Notes under the pieces: generated by a model | Databases searched by the model: none | Told to the model about the DNA's origin: nothing | The model's input: the letters and a program-made list of their open reading frames with translations, nothing else | Assembly: GCA_050247515.1 (NCBI GenBank) | Contig: JBFWUB010000004.1 | Span: 1-64,000, forward strand | Length of the DNA stretch: 64,000 bases | Direction: 5' to 3' | From: RAM1 sp050247515 | GTDB lineage: Bacteria; Pseudomonadota; Gammaproteobacteria; Burkholderiales; Burkholderiaceae_C | Shown here: piece after piece, positions 21,068 to 29,734 of the stretch | Position numbering within the stretch: position 1 is the stretch's first letter | Layout: each line of letters begins with the position of its first letter | Made by a program: the position numbers and the translations under genes

Positions 21068-22306
21068 TCAGGCCGCCGCGGGCGCGGCGGACCCGACGGG
21101 CCACAGGCGCGTCATGGCGGCAAAGGCCAGCGCGCCCAGCACCAGCGCCGCCGCGGCGATTTCCAGCGACAGCGTGAAGCCCGCCGCCGGGGTGGCCGCG
21201 CGCGCGAGCATGGCCGCCGCCAGCGGCGGCCCCACGATCTGGCCCAGCCCGTACAGCGCCGTCAGCAGCCCCATCAGCGCCGCGGGCGCCTGCGGACGGA
21301 TGCGCCGCACCTCCTGCATGGCAAAGAAGGTGATCGCGGTGAAAGGCAGGCCCAGCAACAGGCTGCCCAGGGCAAAGCCGGTCAGGCTGGGGCTGAACAG
21401 ACCGACCCCGATGCCCAGGGCCTGGACGGCGTAGCAGGCCGCCAGCAGCAACCGCAGATCAAGTGAGGTGCGCAGGCGCGACGCCATCAGCGCACCGGCA
21501 ATCACACCCATGCCGAAGATGGGCCAGAACATGTCCAGCCACGCGGAGCCCGGCAGCGACTGCCGTGCGATCACCGGCAGGAAGGTGGCCGTGATGATGT
21601 AGCCAAACCCCGCCAGGCCATAGGCCAGCGTGAGGGTGGCGACCTCGGCCACGCCGTGGCGGCCCTGCGCCCCGGCGCTGCCAGGCGCCGGCGCGGCGGG
21701 CGCGGGCAGTTCGTGGCGCGGTGCCAACACCGGCCACACCAGCGCCGTCAGCACCGCGGCCAGCAGGCCAAACACCAGCCAACCGGCGGCCGCTGTCCAG
21801 TGCCAGGCCACCATGCCGCTGGCAGCCAGCCCGCTGAGCACAATGCCCGCGCCCGGCCCGGTGTAGATGACGGCGCCCATGGTGGGCACGCCCAGGCGCG
21901 CCAGCTGCCCCAGGCACCAGCCCGAGGTGTACACAAACACCAGTGCACTGGCCACGCCCGCGGCAAAGCGCAGCAGGGCCCACGCGGCCGGCCAGTGCAG
22001 GGCCATGCCCAGCGTCAGCGCACAGGTGGCCACCAGCCCGGTGCGCACCAGCAGCGTGAAGCGCAGCGGCGGCAGCGGGCCAAAGCGCCGCCAGGCCCAG
22101 GGCTGCAGCGTGCACAGCAGCGCGCCCACCAGGTAGCCCAGGTAATTGGCGCTGGCCAGCCAGCTGGCCGTGGGCAGGTTGACCACGCCGTCGGCCAGCA
22201 TCATGGGCAGCAGTGGCGTGAAGGCAAAGCGGCCGATGCCCATGGCCACTGCTAACGAAAGCATTCCTGCGGCGGCGGCCTGCCACGGTTTGAGCGGGGA
22301 AGTCAT
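21068..22306 (-). CDS. YbfB/YjiJ-family MFS transporter
   Basis: A 412-residue membrane protein with about twelve spans. It begins WQAAAAGMLSLAVAMGIGRF with AFTPLLPMML, the signature of the YbfB/YjiJ branch of the major facilitator superfamily. The start at 22306 fits the family; an upstream frame would extend into the divergent gene's promoter. Substrate unknown. It converges on the hemerythrin gene with one base between stop codons. Confidence 0.9.
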   Translation of the reverse strand: MTSPLKPWQAAAAGMLSLAVAMGIGRFAFTPLLPMMLADGVVNLPTASWLASANYLGYLVGALLCTLQPWAWRRFGPLPPLRFTLLVRTGLVATCALTLGMALHWPAAWALLRFAAGVASALVFVYTSGWCLGQLARLGVPTMGAVIYTGPGAGIVLSGLAASGMVAWHWTAAAGWLVFGLLAAVLTALVWPVLAPRHELPAPAAPAPGSAGAQGRHGVAEVATLTLAYGLAGFGYIITATFLPVIARQSLPGSAWLDMFWPIFGMGVIAGALMASRLRTSLDLRLLLAACYAVQALGIGVGLFSPSLTGFALGSLLLGLPFTAITFFAMQEVRRIRPQAPAALMGLLTALYGLGQIVGPPLAAAMLARAATPAAGFTLSLEIAAAALVLGALAFAAMTRLWPVGSAAPAAA

Positions 22307-22384
22307 TGGCCGCGATTTTGTCAGGCGGTTGATCACCCTGCCTGTCACATGCCATGATGGGGGCCTGAACACCCGCACCTCAAC

Positions 22385-22996
22385 ATGAAGTTACTCAAAC
22401 GCCTGCTGTCTGGCGGCCCGGACCAGCAGGCCCCCAAGCTGGAGGCGCCGTCGCAGGTGGACGGCCAGGAAGAGTCCCGCATGACGGACCTGGGCAGCCA
22501 GACCCATACACGGCGCGAGCTGCTTCGGGTGTTGACGCGCGACACGCTTCGCTATTGCGGCATCCCCGAAGGCTGGGTCGATTGCCAGGTGCTGGTGGTC
22601 AATACCCGCAAGGGCGAAACCCATATGCATGCCCGCCTGGTGGTGCGTCACTGGGACGAGCAGTTGCTGCGCCACGCGGTGGCATTCGAGCGTCGGCTCA
22701 TGGCCGAGATCCACCGCTTTGAACCGCAGGCGTCTGAATGGCTGCACAGCATCACCTGGCAGTTCAAGACCGACAACTGTCCCGTCACCGAGATGCCGCC
22801 GCCCGAGAGCTGGACCGGCGCACCCGTGGCCGTGTCGCTGCTGGACACGGGCGGTGGACCGGGCAGCGACGATGACGAGCCCATGAGCGAGCTGGAGCAG
22901 GACCTGGCGCAGCTGATGGCCGTGCGCGACTCCGCGCTGGCCGAGCTGCGCAGCGACGTGCCCGACTTCGCGGCGACGCAGCCCGGCGTGCGCTGA
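22385..22996 (+). CDS. Conserved hypothetical protein
   Basis: A 203-residue soluble protein of unknown family. The first 35 residues are low-complexity and probably disordered. Residues about 40-150 look like an alpha/beta domain (RRELLRVLTRDTLRYCGIP, QVLVVNTRKGETHMHARLVV, FERRLMAEIHRF, HSITWQFKTD). A Gly/Asp-rich linker and an acidic C-terminal helix (SELEQDLAQLMAVRDSAL) follow. It is one base upstream of the GIY-YIG-like gene, so the two are probably one operon. I cannot assign a role. Confidence 0.6.
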   Translation: MKLLKRLLSGGPDQQAPKLEAPSQVDGQEESRMTDLGSQTHTRRELLRVLTRDTLRYCGIPEGWVDCQVLVVNTRKGETHMHARLVVRHWDEQLLRHAVAFERRLMAEIHRFEPQASEWLHSITWQFKTDNCPVTEMPPPESWTGAPVAVSLLDTGGGPGSDDDEPMSELEQDLAQLMAVRDSALAELRSDVPDFAATQPGVR

Positions 22997-22997
22997 C

Positions 22998-23336
22998 GTG
23001 GCGGCGCCCGTCGCGCGCCGTGGCCGCCATCATGTCTATGTGGTGCAGCTGTCTGACGAGGTCTGGAACCTGGCGCGTTTTCGCAAGGCCAACCCCGGCT
23101 ATGTGCTGGGCCAGCCGTTTGTGTATGTGGGCATGACCGGGCTGGACCCGGATGTGCGCTTTGACAAGCACAAGGCCGGCATCCAGGCCAGCAGTTACGT
23201 GCAGCGCTTCGGCCTGCGCCTGCTGCCCCAGCTGTACGAACGCTACAACCCCATGCCCTACCAGGACGCCCGGCTGATGGAAGTGGAGCTGGGCATTGCG
23301 CTGCGCGCGCGCGGCTATGGCGTGTGGCAGGCCTGA
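22998..23336 (+). CDS. GIY-YIG-like nuclease-fold protein
   Basis: A 112-residue protein, GTG start. It contains HHVYVVQLS (in place of GIY) and, about 28 residues later, FVYVGMTGLDPDVRFDKHKAG, which keeps the YVGxT...R...H pattern of the GIY-YIG superfamily including the catalytic Arg. A Glu in RLMEVELGIALRARGYGVW could be the metal ligand. The first motif is altered, so activity is uncertain. It follows the unknown gene at 22385 by one base. The nuclease-fold call is moderate; a purely nucleic-acid-binding role is possible. Confidence 0.6.
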   Translation: MAAPVARRGRHHVYVVQLSDEVWNLARFRKANPGYVLGQPFVYVGMTGLDPDVRFDKHKAGIQASSYVQRFGLRLLPQLYERYNPMPYQDARLMEVELGIALRARGYGVWQA

Positions 23337-23357
23337 CGGGGCTTGGGCAACGCGGGT

Positions 23358-24356
23358 TCAGCGCCGCGGGTTCAGCGGATACGCCGGATCGGTAAAGCCC
23401 GGCGTGGACGGATGGCCTGGCGCCACGAACGAATCGACCAGCGCCTCGTCTTCAGCGGTCACGGTGTATTCCAGCGCGGGCAGGTAGTCCTGCCACTGGG
23501 CCAGCGTGCGCGGCCCGGCAATCACGCTGCTGACCGCGCGGTGCGCCAGCACCCAGGCCACGGCCAGCTGGGCCACGGTGGTGCCGCGGGCCTGGGCGTG
23601 CTGCTGCAGCTTTTGCGCGATGACGAGCGACTCCTCACGGAACTCGGTCTCGGTGATGCGCTTGTCGCCCCGGCCGGCGCGCGTGCCCTCGGCCGGCCTG
23701 ACGCCTGGCGTGTACTTGCCGGTGAGCACGCCGCGCGCGATCGGGCTGTAGGGCACCACGCCGATGCCAAAGTGCTCGCAGGCCGGCAGGATCTCCACCT
23801 CGGGCATGCGGTTGAGCAGGTTGTAGTAGGGCTGGCACACCACCGGCCCCGGCATGCCGATGGCGCGCGCGGTGCGCACCAGCTCGGCAATGCGCCAGCC
23901 GCGGAAGTTGGACACGCCCCAGTAGCGGATCTTGCCGGCGCCCAGCAGTGCCTGCAGCGCGTACAGCGGCTCTTCCAGGTCCATGCCGTTGTAGTCGCGG
24001 TGCAGGTACAGCACGTCCACATGGTCCGTCTGCAGGCGCGCCAGGCTGGCGTCCACCTCGCGCAGCATCCAGACGCGCGAATAGTGGCTCTCGTTCACGC
24101 GCTCGCTCATGGCGTTGCCCAGCTTGGTGGCGAGCACCCAGTCATGGCGCTGGCCCTTGAGCAGGCTGCCCAGCATGGTTTCGGACGCACCCCTGGTGTA
24201 CACGTCGGCGGTGTCGATGAAATTCACGCCCTGCGCACGCGCGTCGGCCACGATGCGCGCGGCCTCGGCGGCGTCGGTCTGGTCGCCGAACATCATGGTG
24301 CCCAGGCACAGGGCGGAGACTTTCAGGTTGCTTTTGCCAAGCTGGCGGTACTGCAT
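23358..24356 (-). CDS. Aldo/keto reductase
   Basis: A 332-residue NADPH-dependent oxidoreductase, (beta/alpha)8 barrel. It starts MQYRQLGKSNLKVSALCLG. The catalytic tetrad is visible: Asp in NFIDTADVY, the Tyr four residues later, Lys in VLATKLGNAMS, and His in VLYLHRDYNG. It resembles the YajO/Tas-like group acting on small aldehydes and ketones. I selected the 24356 start because the family begins MxYRxLGxS. It is followed at 34 bp by the convergent-direction neighbour, an esterase gene on the same strand. Confidence 0.92.
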   Translation of the reverse strand: MQYRQLGKSNLKVSALCLGTMMFGDQTDAAEAARIVADARAQGVNFIDTADVYTRGASETMLGSLLKGQRHDWVLATKLGNAMSERVNESHYSRVWMLREVDASLARLQTDHVDVLYLHRDYNGMDLEEPLYALQALLGAGKIRYWGVSNFRGWRIAELVRTARAIGMPGPVVCQPYYNLLNRMPEVEILPACEHFGIGVVPYSPIARGVLTGKYTPGVRPAEGTRAGRGDKRITETEFREESLVIAQKLQQHAQARGTTVAQLAVAWVLAHRAVSSVIAGPRTLAQWQDYLPALEYTVTAEDEALVDSFVAPGHPSTPGFTDPAYPLNPRR

Positions 24357-24390
24357 GCGGGATTCCTTGGATCGGGTTGACCGCGCTACC

Positions 24391-25329
24391 TTAGCGCAAT
24401 GCGTGGCGCAGTGCATCGGCGCACAGCCGTACCGCGGTGTTGGCCTCGTCTATCACGCGGCCCATGAGGATGAAGCCATGGATCTGCCGCGCAAAGCACA
24501 CGTACTGCGTGGGCACCCCGGCAGCCGACAGCTTGTCGGCATAGGCCAGGCCCTCGTCGCGCAGCGGGTCGTAACCGGCCGTCAGCACCAGCGCGGGCGG
24601 CAGGCCGGCGTGGCTTGGTGCCAGCAGGGGTGACGCGCGCCAGTCGGTGTACTGCGCTGCGTCCAGATAGTGGCCCTGGAAGTAATCGATGACCTCGCGC
24701 GTGAGCAGGTAGCCTGCGCCGTTCTCCTGGTGCGACGCGCTGGTGCCGCGCATGTCGGTGGCCGGGTAGATCAGCAGCTGGAAGGCGGGGCGCGCTGCAC
24801 CGCCTGCGTCGCGCAGCGCCAGCGTAACGGCGGCCGTGATGTTGCCGCCCGCGCTGTCGCCCCCCAGTGCCACGCGGGCCGGGTCCAAAGCCAGCTTCGC
24901 CGCATTCGCGAACACCCAGCGCGTGGCGGCCAGCGCATCGTCAATGGCGGCCGGGAAGCGGTGCTCCGGGCCCATGCGGTAGTCCACGGCATACACCGCG
25001 CAGCCGGCGCCGTTGGCAAGCTCACGGCACAGTACGTCGTGGGTGTCCAGGTCGCCGATGACCCAGCCGCCGCCATGAAAGTACACGAGCGCCGGCAACA
25101 CCTGCGCCGCACTGCTGCCCAGCGGGCGGTATTCGCGCAGCGGGATGTCGCCCGCCGGGCCCGGCGCGGTGAGGTCGCGCATCGAGGCCACGTCGGGTGG
25201 CGCGGGCTGGCTGAATGTGCGCCGGTCGCGGTAGGCACGCCGGGCGTCGGCCGGGCTGAGCTCGTGGGTGGAGGGGATGTTGCGCTGGCGGATCAGGTCC
25301 AGCAGCGCCTGGGCTTGCGGGTCGAGCAT
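24391..25329 (-). CDS. Alpha/beta hydrolase, HSL-type esterase/lipase
   Basis: A 312-residue esterase of the hormone-sensitive-lipase family. The oxyanion-hole HGG lies in LVYFHGGGWVIGDLDTHD, the nucleophile Ser in VALGGDSAGGNITAA, and the acid-His pair in YDPLRDEGLAYA and CFARQIHGFILMG. The substrate is probably a short-chain ester. The start at 25329 is chosen from the family N-terminus (MLDPQAQALLDLI). It lies upstream of the aldo/keto reductase on the same strand and diverges from the PhoD-like gene. Confidence 0.92.
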   Translation of the reverse strand: MLDPQAQALLDLIRQRNIPSTHELSPADARRAYRDRRTFSQPAPPDVASMRDLTAPGPAGDIPLREYRPLGSSAAQVLPALVYFHGGGWVIGDLDTHDVLCRELANGAGCAVYAVDYRMGPEHRFPAAIDDALAATRWVFANAAKLALDPARVALGGDSAGGNITAAVTLALRDAGGAARPAFQLLIYPATDMRGTSASHQENGAGYLLTREVIDYFQGHYLDAAQYTDWRASPLLAPSHAGLPPALVLTAGYDPLRDEGLAYADKLSAAGVPTQYVCFARQIHGFILMGRVIDEANTAVRLCADALRHALR

Positions 25330-25446
25330 GGCGATTGTCCTGCGGGGCAAATCGGCCACTATAGGCGCGCCCACGCAGCGGGCCTGTCGCCTGCCTGCCA
25401 GCGGGGTGGAATCCTCTATAGTGCGCCGAACCCCTGCATTTGCACC

Positions 25447-27000
25447 GTGACCAACCGCCGCCACCTCCTGAAGCTAGCCACGGCCGCCGCCACCACGCTG
25501 TGGCTGCCGCGTGGCAGCTGGGGCCAGTGGCGTACCGGTACAGACCCGTTCACACTGGGCGTGGCCAGCGGCTCGCCGCGGCACGATTCCGTGGTGCTGT
25601 GGACGCGCCTGATGGCGCCCGCCGGCACCGCGGGCGTGACGGTGCAGTGGGAGGTGGCGCACGACGAAGCCTTCGCGCGCATCGCCCAGCGTGGCCAGGC
25701 CCAGGCCCTGCCCGAGCTGGGCCATGCGGTGCATGTGGAGGTGCCGGCGCTGGAGCCGGACCGTGTGTACTTCTACCGCTTCATGGCCGGCGGCGCAGCC
25801 AGCCCCACAGGCCGCACCCGCACCACGCCCGCGCCAGACGCCGCCGTGCAGCGCCTGCGGCTGGCCTATGCGTCGTGCCAGCGCTGGGAGCACGGCTACT
25901 ACAGCGCCTGGCGTCACATGCGCGCCGACGATCCCGACTACGTCGTGTTCCTGGGCGACTACATCTACGAGTACCCCAACGCCAGCGGCGCGGTGCGCTT
26001 TACCGACAGCGGCTGGACGCTGACGCTGGACGACTACCGCCGCCGCTATGCCCTGCACAGGAGCGACGCCGACCTGCGGGCCATGCATGCGGCCTGCCCG
26101 TGGTTTGTGACCTGGGACGACCACGAGGTGCAAAACGACTATGCCGGCCTGACCACGGGCAATGGTGGCCCGGGGGTGGCTGACTTTGGCGCGCGCCGGG
26201 CCGCGGCCTACCAGGCGTTTTACGAGCACATGCCGCTGCGCTCGGGCGCGCTCACGCGCGCGCTGCAGGGCCTGGCCACGGGCGCTGCGCTGCGCATCCA
26301 CGGCCACACGCCGCTGGGCCGGCTGGCCAGCCTGTACCTGCTGGACGCGCGCCAGTACAAGGACGCGCCGGTGTGCACCCGCGACGGCAAGCCCGGCTCC
26401 AGCTATGTGGACCCTGCCACCTGCCCGGCGTGGGACGAGCCAAAGCGCAGCATGCTCGGCGCGGCGCAGGAGGCCTGGCTGGACGGCGCGCTGGCCCAGG
26501 GCAGCCGTGGCTGGAACCTGATTGGCCAGCAGTCGGTCTTTGGCGCGCGTGACGGCCGGCCGGGGCCGGACCGCTTTTTGTGGAACGACGGCTGGGACGG
26601 CTATGGCGCGGCCCGCACGCGCCTGACCGACAGCCTGCGCCGCCATGCAGTGGCCAACCCGGTTTTTCTGGGTGGCGATGTGCACGAGAACTGGGTGGGT
26701 CATGTGAAGGCCGACTACGCCGTGCCATCCAGCCCGGCGGTGGGTGTGGAGTTTTGCGGCACCAGCATCACCTCGCGCGCGGGCGGCGACAACAGCAAGC
26801 TGGCGGCGCGGCTGGCCGAAAACTCGCACTTTGTGTTTGCCGACACTGAAAAGCGTGGCTATGGCCTGGTGGACCTGACGCCCGCGCGGTTGACTGCCAC
26901 GCTGCGGGTGGTTGACGACGTGACCCGGGTGGATGCCGCCGTGAGCACCCTGGCCCGGTTTGACGTGGCGGCGGGGCGCGCGCTGGTGGAGAGGGTCTAG
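25447..27000 (+). CDS. phoD: Alkaline phosphatase D-like phosphodiesterase, Tat-exported
   Basis: A 517-residue PhoD-family enzyme, starting at a GTG. The N-terminus NRRHLLKLATAAATTLWLP is a twin-arginine signal, in keeping with folded, metal-loaded export. After an N-terminal beta domain, the catalytic domain has metal ligands in YASCQRWEHGYYSAW, FLGDYIYEYP, TWDDHEVQNDYAG and FLGGDVHENWVG. Family members hydrolyse phosphodiesters such as teichoic acids or phospholipids with Ca and Fe. It is followed after one base by the large sensor kinase, so they may be co-transcribed. No Pho box was identified. Confidence 0.9.
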   Translation: MTNRRHLLKLATAAATTLWLPRGSWGQWRTGTDPFTLGVASGSPRHDSVVLWTRLMAPAGTAGVTVQWEVAHDEAFARIAQRGQAQALPELGHAVHVEVPALEPDRVYFYRFMAGGAASPTGRTRTTPAPDAAVQRLRLAYASCQRWEHGYYSAWRHMRADDPDYVVFLGDYIYEYPNASGAVRFTDSGWTLTLDDYRRRYALHRSDADLRAMHAACPWFVTWDDHEVQNDYAGLTTGNGGPGVADFGARRAAAYQAFYEHMPLRSGALTRALQGLATGAALRIHGHTPLGRLASLYLLDARQYKDAPVCTRDGKPGSSYVDPATCPAWDEPKRSMLGAAQEAWLDGALAQGSRGWNLIGQQSVFGARDGRPGPDRFLWNDGWDGYGAARTRLTDSLRRHAVANPVFLGGDVHENWVGHVKADYAVPSSPAVGVEFCGTSITSRAGGDNSKLAARLAENSHFVFADTEKRGYGLVDLTPARLTATLRVVDDVTRVDAAVSTLARFDVAAGRALVERV

Positions 27001-27001
27001 G

Positions 27002-29734
27002 GTGAAATCCTTGACCCGCGTCCTGGTCCTGACACTCACGCTGTGGCTGGGGGTTGTGGGGCTTGCCCGCGCGCAATCCCCTGTGGTGGTGGGCCAGGAC
27101 GGCAGCTATTCGCTGGCGCCGGCGGTCAGCTACCTGCGTGACGGTACCGGCAAGCTGACGCTGGCCGATGTGCTGCAGCCCGCGCGGCTGGCCACGCTGC
27201 AGCCGGTGGCCGACAGCGCCACGGCCACCAATTTCGGCCTGACGCCCGACGCGATCTGGATGCGCGTGGCGCTGCGGCTGGCGCCTGGCGCGCCGCGCGA
27301 CTGGCTGCTTCAGGTGGCCTACCCGCCGCTGGACAGCGTGGACCTGTACGTGCCCGACGGCGAAGGCGGCTGGGCCCGCAGCCGCGCGGGCGACTCCGTG
27401 CTGCCGCGCGACAGCGTGCCGCACCGCACCCACGTGCTGCGCGTGGCGCTGCCGCCGGGCGCCGAGCACCTGCTGTACGTGCGCGTGGCGTCGCAGGGCC
27501 CCGTCTCGGCGCCGCTGCGCTTGTGGCAGCCGGATGCGCTGTGGGCCAGCGACCAGAAGACGTATTCGGTGCTCAGCCTGTACTTCGGCCTGCTGCTGGG
27601 GCTGCTGGCGTACAACTTCCTGCTGTACCTGTCGGTGCGCGACCAGGCATTCCTGCTGTATGTGGCATTCGTGGCCAGTCTGGGGCTGGCGCAAAGCGCG
27701 CTGACCGGGCTGGGGCTGCAGTTCCTGTGGGGGCAGTGGCTGTGGTGGACCAATGCCGCGCCCAACGTGGGCAACTCGGCGGCGGCGGTGTTCGGCCTGC
27801 TGTTTGCGCGCCAGTTCATTGAGTCGGCTCGGACGATGCCGCGGCTGGACCGTGTGTTGAAAGTGCTGGCAGCAGGCTGGCTTGCGTCACTGGCCGCGGC
27901 GGTGCTGTTGCCCTACATCGTTGCCACCTGGATGACCACCGTTCTTTCGCCGGTGAGCGTTTTTGCCGTGATCGCCGCCGGCGTGCAGGGCGTGCGCCAG
28001 AAGCACCCGGGCGCCGCCTACTTCCTGGCCGCCTGGGCGGCGCTGCTGGGTGGGGTGATGGCGCTTTTCCTGCACAACATCGGCATCCTGCCGTCCACGC
28101 TCGTCACGGCCAATTCGCTGCTGATCGGCTCGGCGCTGGAGATGGTGCTGCTGTCGTTCGCGCTGGGTGACCGCATCAACGTGGTGCGCAGGGAAAAGGA
28201 GCAGGCCCAGGCCCGCATGGAGGCCGAGCATGCGCTGGTGGAGGCGCTGAGCGAATCGCAGGAGCGCTACCGCGCCGTGCTGGCCGAGCGCGAGACCATT
28301 CTTGAAAACTCGCTGGTGGGCATTGCGTTCCTGACGCCCGAGGGGCGCTTTCGCTGGGCCAACAGCGCGATGTTCAGCATCTTTGGCGCCGAAGGCGATA
28401 CCAGCACCATCACTTCGATGGAGCCCTTTTACCTGTCGCGCGAGCAGTACCTGCACACCGGCGCCGCGGTGGCGGCCAGCATCCGGCGCGGCGACGTCTT
28501 TCGCGAAGAACTGCAGATGCGCCGGGTGGACGGCCGCGTGCTTTGGGTGTCCATGTCGGGCAAGGCGGTCAGTGCGCACGACCTGTCGCAAGGCACGGTG
28601 TGGGTGATCATGGACATCACCACACGCAAGGAGCTGGAGTCCGAGCTGCAGCGCACGTCGTCCGAGCGCGAGGCCATCCTGAACAGCGCGACGGTGGGCA
28701 TCGTGCTGTCGGTCATGCGCCGCCATGAATGGGTGAATGACAAGTTTGCGCAGATGCTCGGGTATCCGCGCCAGATCCTCATCGGCCAGACCTCCGAATA
28801 CATCCACCTGAGCCAGGCGGCCTGGGAAGAGTTTGGCCGCGAGGCGCGCGCCGCGTTGATCGCGCATGGCACCTACATCTGCGAGCGCCAGCTGCGCCGG
28901 CGCAACGGCGAGCTGCTGTGGGTGGAGATGGGTGGCAGCTGCATCCGCCCCCACGACCCGGATTCAGGCGTGATCTGGACCTTCCTGGACATTACGGAGC
29001 GCAAGCGCTCGGAGCAGGAAGTGCGCGAGGCGCTGGAGCAGCAAAAGGCGTTGAACGAGCTGCGCAGCCGTTTCGTGGCCATGACCAGCCATGAGTTCCG
29101 CACGCCGCTGTCGGCCATCCTGTCGGCCGGTGAATTGCTGCGCGACTACGGCGACCGTCTGCCGGCGACCGAGCGGGCCGAGCTGCTGGACGGCATCTCC
29201 GCCGCCGTGCAGCGCATGTCGCGCATGATGGACCGTGTGCTGCTGCTGGGCAAGGCCGATGCGCAGATGCTGGAGTTCACCCCGCACGAGGTGGACCTGG
29301 TGCCGCTGGCGCGCAAGTTCATTGACGAGGCGCGTGCCCAGCACCCGGACGCCACCAGCCAGGTGGTGACCGAATTTGACCCGGCGCTGCGCCGCGGGCG
29401 CTATGACGAAGCGCTGTTGCGCCACATTTTTGGCAACCTGCTGTCCAACGCGCTGAAGTATTCGCCCGGTGGCGGGACGGTGCGCTTCACGGTGCAGGCC
29501 CGCGACGGCGGCGCGAAGTTCGAGGTGGCGGACCAGGGCATCGGCATTCCGGCCGATGAGATCCCGCACCTGTTCGGCTCGTTCCACCGGGCCAGCAACG
29601 TCGGCGCGATCCAGGGTACCGGCCTGGGCCTCGCGATCGTGAAGAACGCGGTGGACAAGCACGGCGGGCGGATCACCGTGACCAGTGCGCCGGGAGAGGG
29701 CACGCGCTTTACCGTCTGGCTGCCTTCAGCCTGA
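27002..29734 (+). CDS. 7TMR-DISM/PAS sensor histidine kinase
   Basis: A 910-residue kinase starting at GTG 27002. In order: signal peptide (to about 30), a periplasmic 7TMR-DISMED2 beta-sandwich (about 35-180), seven hydrophobic spans (about 190-390), a short coiled coil (KEQAQARMEAEHALVEAL), two PAS domains (about 420-540 and 550-667), a dimerisation domain with phosphoacceptor His697 in MTSHEFRTPLSAIL, and a C-terminal ATPase with FGNLLSNALKYS, VADQGIGIP and GTGLGLAIVKNAV. There is no receiver domain and no response regulator beside it, so it is an orphan kinase. The DISM module is thought to bind carbohydrates or other ligands. It sits immediately after phoD and converges on the AI-2E gene with a 9-bp overlap. 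Confidence 0.9.
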   Translation: MKSLTRVLVLTLTLWLGVVGLARAQSPVVVGQDGSYSLAPAVSYLRDGTGKLTLADVLQPARLATLQPVADSATATNFGLTPDAIWMRVALRLAPGAPRDWLLQVAYPPLDSVDLYVPDGEGGWARSRAGDSVLPRDSVPHRTHVLRVALPPGAEHLLYVRVASQGPVSAPLRLWQPDALWASDQKTYSVLSLYFGLLLGLLAYNFLLYLSVRDQAFLLYVAFVASLGLAQSALTGLGLQFLWGQWLWWTNAAPNVGNSAAAVFGLLFARQFIESARTMPRLDRVLKVLAAGWLASLAAAVLLPYIVATWMTTVLSPVSVFAVIAAGVQGVRQKHPGAAYFLAAWAALLGGVMALFLHNIGILPSTLVTANSLLIGSALEMVLLSFALGDRINVVRREKEQAQARMEAEHALVEALSESQERYRAVLAERETILENSLVGIAFLTPEGRFRWANSAMFSIFGAEGDTSTITSMEPFYLSREQYLHTGAAVAASIRRGDVFREELQMRRVDGRVLWVSMSGKAVSAHDLSQGTVWVIMDITTRKELESELQRTSSEREAILNSATVGIVLSVMRRHEWVNDKFAQMLGYPRQILIGQTSEYIHLSQAAWEEFGREARAALIAHGTYICERQLRRRNGELLWVEMGGSCIRPHDPDSGVIWTFLDITERKRSEQEVREALEQQKALNELRSRFVAMTSHEFRTPLSAILSAGELLRDYGDRLPATERAELLDGISAAVQRMSRMMDRVLLLGKADAQMLEFTPHEVDLVPLARKFIDEARAQHPDATSQVVTEFDPALRRGRYDEALLRHIFGNLLSNALKYSPGGGTVRFTVQARDGGAKFEVADQGIGIPADEIPHLFGSFHRASNVGAIQGTGLGLAIVKNAVDKHGGRITVTSAPGEGTRFTVWLPSA

